DNA of 64,000 bases from Bizionia paragorgiae (lineage in GTDB: Bacteria > Bacteroidota > Bacteroidia > Flavobacteriales > Flavobacteriaceae), in assembly GCF_900107625.1 (NCBI RefSeq), contig NZ_FNQK01000012.1, positions 33,609-97,608 on the forward strand, read 5' to 3'. A program made the translations under genes and the position numbers. The notes beneath the pieces were generated by a model. That model was not told where the DNA came from. It was given only the letters and a program-made list of their open reading frames with translations, and did not search any database. Positions 58,816 to 64,000 of this stretch are shown piece after piece. Position 1 is the first letter of the stretch. Each line of letters starts with the position of its first letter.

Positions 58816-59883
58816 TTAGTTGTTTACAAGGTTTATAGTTACAGTTGTTTCTTTGCTTTTTATGGGCGTATAGTCCACTTTGTATAATGCGCTTATGTTT
58901 TTCGAAATACCACGCTCCATATTTATAGTGAAGGAGTTACTTAATACGCCTTCTATTTTTTTTAATTTCACAAAAAACGGATTGTTAACAGCGGACTCTG
59001 GGTCCAGGAGTTCTTTGTAGCTTCTCGGATCGTCTACGAAACCTTCTTGTGTTAAAATTATATCCTGATTTATCTTGTCCCTTTCACTATTCTGGGTAAT
59101 TTTAAAATTGATATTATGTTTAAAAAATGTTGAATTGAATGTTGTTTCTATAGTTCTATTTGCTCTTTTATAAGGAATCAAAATTGTGTTTAAAACTAGG
59201 TCGTTCTTTAATACGTCTTCTAATTGATTTGATTTTAATAATTTATAATTAATAGTACTTATGTATTTCTCTGCATAATGCCCGGTAAAGAATTCATTAA
59301 TGCTCGCTTTATTTTTTAACCACCGTTCTTTTATTTCTGATGTGTTTTGAATGCCAACGATTTCACTGTTTTTATTTACGAGGAGATGAATAGGGTAATA
59401 ACTCTTAGAACACTGCAATGCTAGTTGTTGCATTTTTGTGGCAGGTTGTTTCTTATTAATTAAAAAATTAGTCTTGTCTATTTTTAAGATATTGAGGTTT
59501 TCATCATTTTCTAAAAACTGTAAATCAAGAGTGTAAGCTATAGCGTTCTTTGTTTTGGTGTCACCGGTACGATCCTCCTTTATAATTTCAATGGCATAAG
59601 ACGCATTTAATGTCTGTAATTGCAGTCTGAAAGGGTGTGCATTCTCCTTTTCAATAGTTTCATTTTTGTTGTTTTTATTAATTAAATTGACAATCTGAGC
59701 GTCTGGAACATAAAGGACTTGTCCTTTAATAAGTTCTTCTGTTTTTAGATGTTCTATTTCTAGGCAAACTTTATTATGGAAAAGACGTAATTGTTTATAG
59801 TTATTTAATCCAATCCTTAGTGCTAGAGATTTAAGCGTGTCTCCAGATTTTACCTTATAGGATATGTAGTCTTTAGTTTGCAT
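58816..59883 (-). CDS. LysM-domain protein of T6SS cargo module
   Basis: A 355-residue protein whose N-terminus is one LysM domain (about residues 5-56, ISYKVKSGDTLKSLALRIGLNNYKQLRLFHNKVCLE...GQVLYVPD). The remainder is mixed alpha/beta with low-complexity lysine stretches and no known motif. No signal peptide. It heads the LysM-PAAR-effector-lipoprotein run. It may be an adaptor between spike and effector, similar to LysM proteins near Bacteroidota VgrG genes; that role is inferred. Confidence 0.78.
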   Translation of the reverse strand: MQTKDYISYKVKSGDTLKSLALRIGLNNYKQLRLFHNKVCLEIEHLKTEELIKGQVLYVPDAQIVNLINKNNKNETIEKENAHPFRLQLQTLNASYAIEIIKEDRTGDTKTKNAIAYTLDLQFLENDENLNILKIDKTNFLINKKQPATKMQQLALQCSKSYYPIHLLVNKNSEIVGIQNTSEIKERWLKNKASINEFFTGHYAEKYISTINYKLLKSNQLEDVLKNDLVLNTILIPYKRANRTIETTFNSTFFKHNINFKITQNSERDKINQDIILTQEGFVDDPRSYKELLDPESAVNNPFFVKLKKIEGVLSNSFTINMERGISKNISALYKVDYTPIKSKETTVTINLVNN

Positions 59884-60117
59884 TATGATAATTTATTTAT
59901 CCCTTTCGAAAGGTTTTCGTTTTATCTTTAAAAAAATTAACGGTTTTAATTTATGTTTTCAAGATCTTTCTTCTTTCTACTTAGTGTCATGGAGGATTGG
60001 TTTTAATAAGTGATCACGTGTCCTCGTTCGCTTTATAGTTTTTTAAATTAGGTGTAAAATGATATTTAGTTTTATTTATGGCGCTATTGGTTTAGTGTAA
60101 TAAGCATTTATTAGGGA

Positions 60118-60633
60118 TTAATATTTATTAAAAAAATAGCTTCTTTGTTTTGTAATAATGTCAGGATCCGTAATGCCTTCTTGTTTTAAATACGCTTCAA
60201 AGGGTATGAGTAAGGTTAAGTTTTTGGCATAACTATTTTTAATACCAACATTGCCATCTTTATCTTTTTCTAGAATTAAGGTGATGTCGTCTTTAGAGAT
60301 ATTTCTAATTATATTCTCAAAATTTAGAACGGCCACTTCTTTATCATTATAAGAAACATATATGTTATAGTACTCCGCTAAATCATTATTTACGGTAACT
60401 ACTTGCTGTGTATTTAAATAAACTAAAGACCTTATACTTTGTTCTCCATGCTCTGAAGTTTTAATAACACATATTTTTGAATTATCGATTATAGCTTTGT
60501 TTCCTATAATTTTAAATTTATTTTCTTTCATTGTTTCACAGTTAATTAAAAAAATTAATAAAAAAAGCAACGCACTTTTTTTAGCGAAGGTTGTTAAAGA
60601 TCCCCTGATGTGATGAGTTTTCCAGTGTTCCAT
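60118..60633 (-). CDS. Lipoprotein, probable immunity protein of the upstream effector
   Basis: A 171-residue protein. An unusually long N-terminus (MEHWKTHHIRGSLTTFAKK) precedes a lipoprotein signal (SALLFLLIFLINCETM, Cys about residue 31). The mature part is small and mixed. It overlaps the end of the effector gene by 53 bases, a typical effector-immunity arrangement. No nearer start codon gives an intact signal, so the overlap seems real. The 234 bp between its stop and the next gene's start show nothing I can name. Confidence 0.72.
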   Translation of the reverse strand: MEHWKTHHIRGSLTTFAKKSALLFLLIFLINCETMKENKFKIIGNKAIIDNSKICVIKTSEHGEQSIRSLVYLNTQQVVTVNNDLAEYYNIYVSYNDKEVAVLNFENIIRNISKDDITLILEKDKDGNVGIKNSYAKNLTLLIPFEAYLKQEGITDPDIITKQRSYFFNKY

Positions 60634-61525
60634 TCTTATAAATATTTAAAGGATTTGCTTTAGGGTGTCCTGAAGATGCTAACATAGCGTCATCAAGGGT
60701 GTCTTTATTTGGTCTATAACTTATGGCTTTGGAGCCTTGTCCAGCATTTCCTGCTACTTGATAGGTGTTTGCGCGAGTATTCCAGCCAAAACCATTATCT
60801 CCAACACTTCTAGCAACACTTGTCACTCTAAAGTTTGGATAAAATGAAGGAAAAGAAGAGGTAGACTGACCCCAAACTTTAACATTTGAAAAATTTGAAA
60901 GTTTAGAGATATTCTTGGCAAAATTATTCCAATTAGCGCTTGTATTAGCAGTATTACAGCCGTAAAATACAAATTTGGAATCTGTAGACCATACCGCCTT
61001 AATTTTTTCCCATCCGCAGATATCCATTTGTCCGGAATACGATGGCAAAGGACAAATTTTGTTTTCTTTATTATAAGATATTGGTCCATCTCCACCAGAG
61101 TGGGAAAAGAAACCAATTTCCTTAATTTGTGCTTCTACTTTTGTAGTCGTATGTTTTTTTAGAATTAAACTTACCTGTTCAATAATCTCGTCAACACTTT
61201 GCAACGGAATGCAGAACGCTTGGTGAGTTTTATCGTCATACCATGGTTTTCTTTTTATATTTTTTAATCGCGTTTGTGCGGATTCAGAAATCATTAATCT
61301 CCCTTTGTGATTTTCATCTATAAAAAAGATTAAATACAGGTATTTTATACGTTTTATAGTTTTTAGATTATTGAAATCAGGATCTCCATAACTAACACCA
61401 TTTTCAACGCCTATTTCATCAACAGTGTTATTAGCAGAAAAAGACAAATTGCTTTCTAGAGCATTAAAAACATGGTTGTTTTCGGTAATAGAGGTTATAG
61501 TACCATTTACAATTCTTTGTCGCAT
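60581..61525 (-). CDS. Candidate T6SS effector with clan-CD-like His/Cys motifs
   Basis: A 314-residue protein without a signal peptide, directly after vgrG (three-base gap). Hydrophobic strands precede two motifs: IKEIGFFSHSGGDGP with H142 and SKFVFYGCNTANTS with C190. This order (hydrophobic strand-SH-x-GG, then hydrophobic strand-GC) is what is seen in caspase-like (clan CD) peptidases and in DUF4347-type domains. No other family signature is seen. Placed between vgrG and a lipoprotein that overlaps its end, it looks like an effector. The peptidase call is weak. Confidence 0.6.
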   Translation of the reverse strand: MRQRIVNGTITSITENNHVFNALESNLSFSANNTVDEIGVENGVSYGDPDFNNLKTIKRIKYLYLIFFIDENHKGRLMISESAQTRLKNIKRKPWYDDKTHQAFCIPLQSVDEIIEQVSLILKKHTTTKVEAQIKEIGFFSHSGGDGPISYNKENKICPLPSYSGQMDICGWEKIKAVWSTDSKFVFYGCNTANTSANWNNFAKNISKLSNFSNVKVWGQSTSSFPSFYPNFRVTSVARSVGDNGFGWNTRANTYQVAGNAGQGSKAISYRPNKDTLDDAMLASSGHPKANPLNIYKNGTLENSSHQGIFNNLR

Positions 61526-61528
61526 AGC

Positions 61529-63340
61529 TTAAAAATTATTTCCTTTTTCCCCGCTATTATTCTGAATTTGACCTTTTGCGTTTTTGGTAATATTTCCTTG
61601 ATTACTTGTAATTTTAATTTCAGCAGCCGATTCTTCTCTGCCTTTAACAACTTCTGATGTTAAATCTCCTTGGATAAACTCCATTAAATTACCCATAACC
61701 ATCATGTTTGCATTCATTCCTACAGTAGTAGACTTCATCATACCAGTACTTTCATTTGAGTTCATGCCTACAGACTCCGTTTTATTCATACCCACTGTAG
61801 TGGTCAAGTTTTCTTCCACATTAACAAGCATATTTTTACAATTAAAAGTCATCGTTTCAGGTGCTGTAATAGTAATGTTGCTGCCAGTAGTATCGAATTG
61901 AAGTATGTTACCGCTTTTATCGGTTAAAATAATGCTTTCATCCTCTGTAAATTTTAAAGTATGGCCGCTTCTAGTTTTAATAGCTTTTATATCATTATTA
62001 GCATTCTGAAAAGCACCTGCCTTGCCACCACCATTATATAAACTCCCCATAACGTAAGGGTGTTCGGCATTTCCGCCTTCGAAACCTATAAGTACTTCTT
62101 CATTAATTTCAGGAATAAAATGAAAGCCTTTATCGTCTCCCGCATGAGGTGTTACAATTCGAATCCACGGGGTCATTTCTCCAGTTATTCTCTGCCAAGG
62201 AAATTGAACACGAATGCGACCTAAACCGTCTGGATCTGCATTCTCCATCACTCTGGCAGTCTGACTTTCACTTTTAGGAAAGGCGTTAATATTGGTGTTC
62301 GGATACGCATCTAACTCTGCGGTTACGCCTTGGAATTGGTTTTCATAATCGCCATTTTCAGTATTAGTGTGGGTAATGCTTGTAATTCTATAACTAGCAC
62401 CTTCTACTTTTACGATGTTTCCTAGTTTTACACCTGGGTTGTCACTAACACCGCTAAATACAACTTGCTGTATTTCTATAGCCTTTTTTTGTAGGGCTAT
62501 ACTCGTATCAAAGCGCTGTTTTGCATGAGCGTCATTATAGTGATTGTGCCAAATTTTAGTTTGGTTGTTAAAAATGGTACTTGCCTTTTTAGAAACAAAA
62601 CCATTATAACCATTCGTAGTGGAATTTATATCTGTGGTAGCTTTTTCGTGAATATCGTTTAATAAGTAGTCATTTGCATAGTACTTATAATTTTGTGTCT
62701 GAGGAACAAGTTCTAGATGGTATTCTTTAAGATCAAATCCATAAGTTAATTCTAATGTGGTCGTTTCAGGTTTACCAAATATAAGTTGTGTGCCATTGTA
62801 GTAAAACCATTCTCCATATTGAGCGGCTAGCCGACTTGCATATGCATAGGCACTTTCATTGTGCTGAACAGAATAGTGTAGGGAATTAGCGTAATTTGGT
62901 TGTATACGTATTTCTAATTTTGATTTGTCGTAATCTTTAAAGGTTTGTGTTAAAATATCTGATAGTGACATGTCGATGAATGAAGCGTAATTAGGACCGT
63001 CATCTGCAATAACTGAAGGGCTTTTGGCCTTAATAACAACGCTGTCTCCCGAACCCGCTTCATGACCTTTTATAGTTTTTACTTGAGTGACTATACCTTT
63101 AAACTCTAAAGATTGGTAGCCATGATATGTGTCTAAAGAAGCGGTTTGTAAGGTGATAGTCTCACCCAGGAAATTTTTACTCGAGGCCCCCAATGTTTCC
63201 GATAAATCTTCGAGTACGTCCATTCTGCATACCAATTCCATAATGTGGTGTGCATCTAATTGTTGATGTAAGGTGAGACTTTTAAACGCGGAAATTTCTT
63301 GGCCACCAATATATATATCGGTTTTGCTTTGTAGTGCCAT
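61529..63340 (-). CDS. vgrG: Type VI secretion tip protein VgrG
   Basis: A 603-residue trimeric spike protein. The gp27-like part (residues about 1-330) includes ITSITHTNTENGDYENQFQGVTAEL, and the gp5-like OB domain holds RIRVQFPWQ...MTPWIRIVTPHAGDDKGFHFIPEINEEVLIGFEGGNAEHPYVMGSLYNGG. The C-terminus has a short repetitive needle (VGMNKTESVGMNSNESTGMMKSTTVGMNANMMVMGN). It is of the Bacteroidota T6SS type. It starts the minus-strand cargo island; structural T6SS genes are not in the window. Confidence 0.95.
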   Translation of the reverse strand: MALQSKTDIYIGGQEISAFKSLTLHQQLDAHHIMELVCRMDVLEDLSETLGASSKNFLGETITLQTASLDTYHGYQSLEFKGIVTQVKTIKGHEAGSGDSVVIKAKSPSVIADDGPNYASFIDMSLSDILTQTFKDYDKSKLEIRIQPNYANSLHYSVQHNESAYAYASRLAAQYGEWFYYNGTQLIFGKPETTTLELTYGFDLKEYHLELVPQTQNYKYYANDYLLNDIHEKATTDINSTTNGYNGFVSKKASTIFNNQTKIWHNHYNDAHAKQRFDTSIALQKKAIEIQQVVFSGVSDNPGVKLGNIVKVEGASYRITSITHTNTENGDYENQFQGVTAELDAYPNTNINAFPKSESQTARVMENADPDGLGRIRVQFPWQRITGEMTPWIRIVTPHAGDDKGFHFIPEINEEVLIGFEGGNAEHPYVMGSLYNGGGKAGAFQNANNDIKAIKTRSGHTLKFTEDESIILTDKSGNILQFDTTGSNITITAPETMTFNCKNMLVNVEENLTTTVGMNKTESVGMNSNESTGMMKSTTVGMNANMMVMGNLMEFIQGDLTSEVVKGREESAAEIKITSNQGNITKNAKGQIQNNSGEKGNNF

Positions 63341-63827
63341 AGGTTTGGGGTATTTGGGTTACTTTTTTATTCCTTTCCCTTTTTTTTAGTCTAGGAATAA
63401 GTTTCAATTTACAGCATTTTTTTGAACCATAAAAGTTAAATTATTCGCATGCAGATTTCTCTAATGTTTTGGAAATAAAACATTTGATCGTTTGGTGTTT
63501 CTTTTGTTGTATTAATAAGGTGTGATTAATATACTTTGTTTTCACGGCTTGTTTTAGTTATATTTTTGTAGTTTTGTGAGAGTTATAATGTGTTGGTATA
63601 TAGTCTGTTGTTTTTAATTTTAACATAAATTTACTTACATTGTGATCATTAAATTAAGCTCTTAAAATGAGTGTGTATTTAATACTATATTCTGATAATT
63701 AGTGATGCCCTCGGCAACTATAGGTTGTGTTCCCTAATTATTTCCATTGAAAAATAGAATTGATAATTCTAGCTGATTTATGTTTATTAGACGTTAATTT
63801 TAACCTCAAATAATAAACATATTACTC
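63341..63827 (+). other. Gene-free stretch between vgrG and final gene
   Basis: No ORF or RNA gene is supported. Two -7-like elements sit back to back, TATTTTTG (63561-63568) and TAGTTTTG (63569-63576), 250 bases before the next ATG. A perfect palindrome TAGAATT-GAT-AATTCTA lies at 63755-63771. A long 5' leader or an unrecognised transcript is possible; no terminator hairpin was seen. Confidence 0.4.
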
Positions 63828-64000
63828 ATGAAAACTTTAAAAATCACCTTCATCTCCCTTTTCTCAATCGGATTATTTACAGCTTTAGCTTCTACAGTAA
63901 GCGTAAGTCCAGAAACAACTTCAGAAACAGAAATTGTTCCAACGCAGATAGAATTAGCAACAACAACTCATAAAATAAGAGGAAGTGTTCCAACAAACGG
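63828..64000 (+). CDS. Start of an exported protein, cut by window end
   Basis: An ATG at 63828 opens a frame that stays open to the window end (57 codons). It begins with a signal peptide (MKTLKITFISLFSIGLFTALA) and a Thr/Ser/Glu-rich segment (TSETEIVPTQIELATTTHKI). Nothing more can be said about its function. Confidence 0.6.
   Translation, partial: MKTLKITFISLFSIGLFTALASTVSVSPETTSETEIVPTQIELATTTHKIRGSVPTN

Overview
The window reads as chromosomal DNA from a low-GC Bacteroidota, most likely a (marine) Flavobacteriaceae. The reasons are TonB-dependent receptors with an N-terminal CarboxypepD_reg-like domain, a secreted protease with a type IX secretion (T9SS) C-terminal domain, many SPII lipoproteins, little sign of Shine-Dalgarno sequences, and Bacteroidota-type promoters with a -7 element TAnnTTTG or TAnnTTTA. 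About 50 protein genes and one tRNA-Ser(GGA) can be supported.

Layout. 1-3.9 kb: sucA (C-terminus beyond the window), a small barrel-like exported protein and a lipoprotein cytochrome c. 4.3-7.8 kb: a copper-uptake operon made of a small CxxxC protein, a Met-rich YtkA-like lipoprotein and an OprC/NosA-like TonB receptor. 7.9-16 kb: polyprenyl synthase, then a TetR-controlled TolC/adaptor/RND efflux operon. 16-29.4 kb: TonB receptor, aspS, CLC chloride transporter, tadA, M36 metallopeptidase, dxs and dgt. 29.5-38.3 kb: a phosphate-linked block with a TonB receptor plus beta-helix lipoprotein, an OprP-like porin and a PiT transporter. These are preceded by arrays of 7-bp direct repeats with an 11-bp period (Pho-box geometry), and one array appears to drive a ~110-nt small RNA.

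38.4-48.9 kb: an accessory block with an OmpA lipoprotein, four tandem minus-strand promoter/terminator cassettes, a LuxR-type response regulator, a retropepsin-like protease overlapping a TPR-CHAT protease gene, a PKD/beta-barrel protein, a lipoprotein, a small duplicated exported protein and a divergent ECF sigma/membrane-TPR pair. Three cassettes look like 65-80-nt noncoding RNAs and one encodes a 31-residue membrane peptide.

48.9-55 kb: tatD, asparaginase, tRNA-Ser, an ExbB/ExbD operon, a PorT-like barrel and an EcsC protein. 55-63.3 kb: a type VI secretion cargo island on the minus strand with VgrG, a candidate cysteine-peptidase-like effector with a lipoprotein that may be its immunity protein, and a LysM/PAAR-like/GH19 effector module with an SH3 lipoprotein as likely immunity protein. 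The window ends in the start of an exported protein gene.

The most novel signals are regulatory: (1) the four cassettes at 39.2-39.9 kb, which share an operator, an exact 20-bp spacer, a TAnnTTTA element and an initiation motif GCTATT next to a response-regulator gene; (2) the repeat arrays over the phosphate genes with a constant 8-nt gap to the promoter; (3) matching Fnr-like dyads ahead of the cytochrome c and copper operons. All assignments come from reading the sequence and remembered family features; no database search was run.
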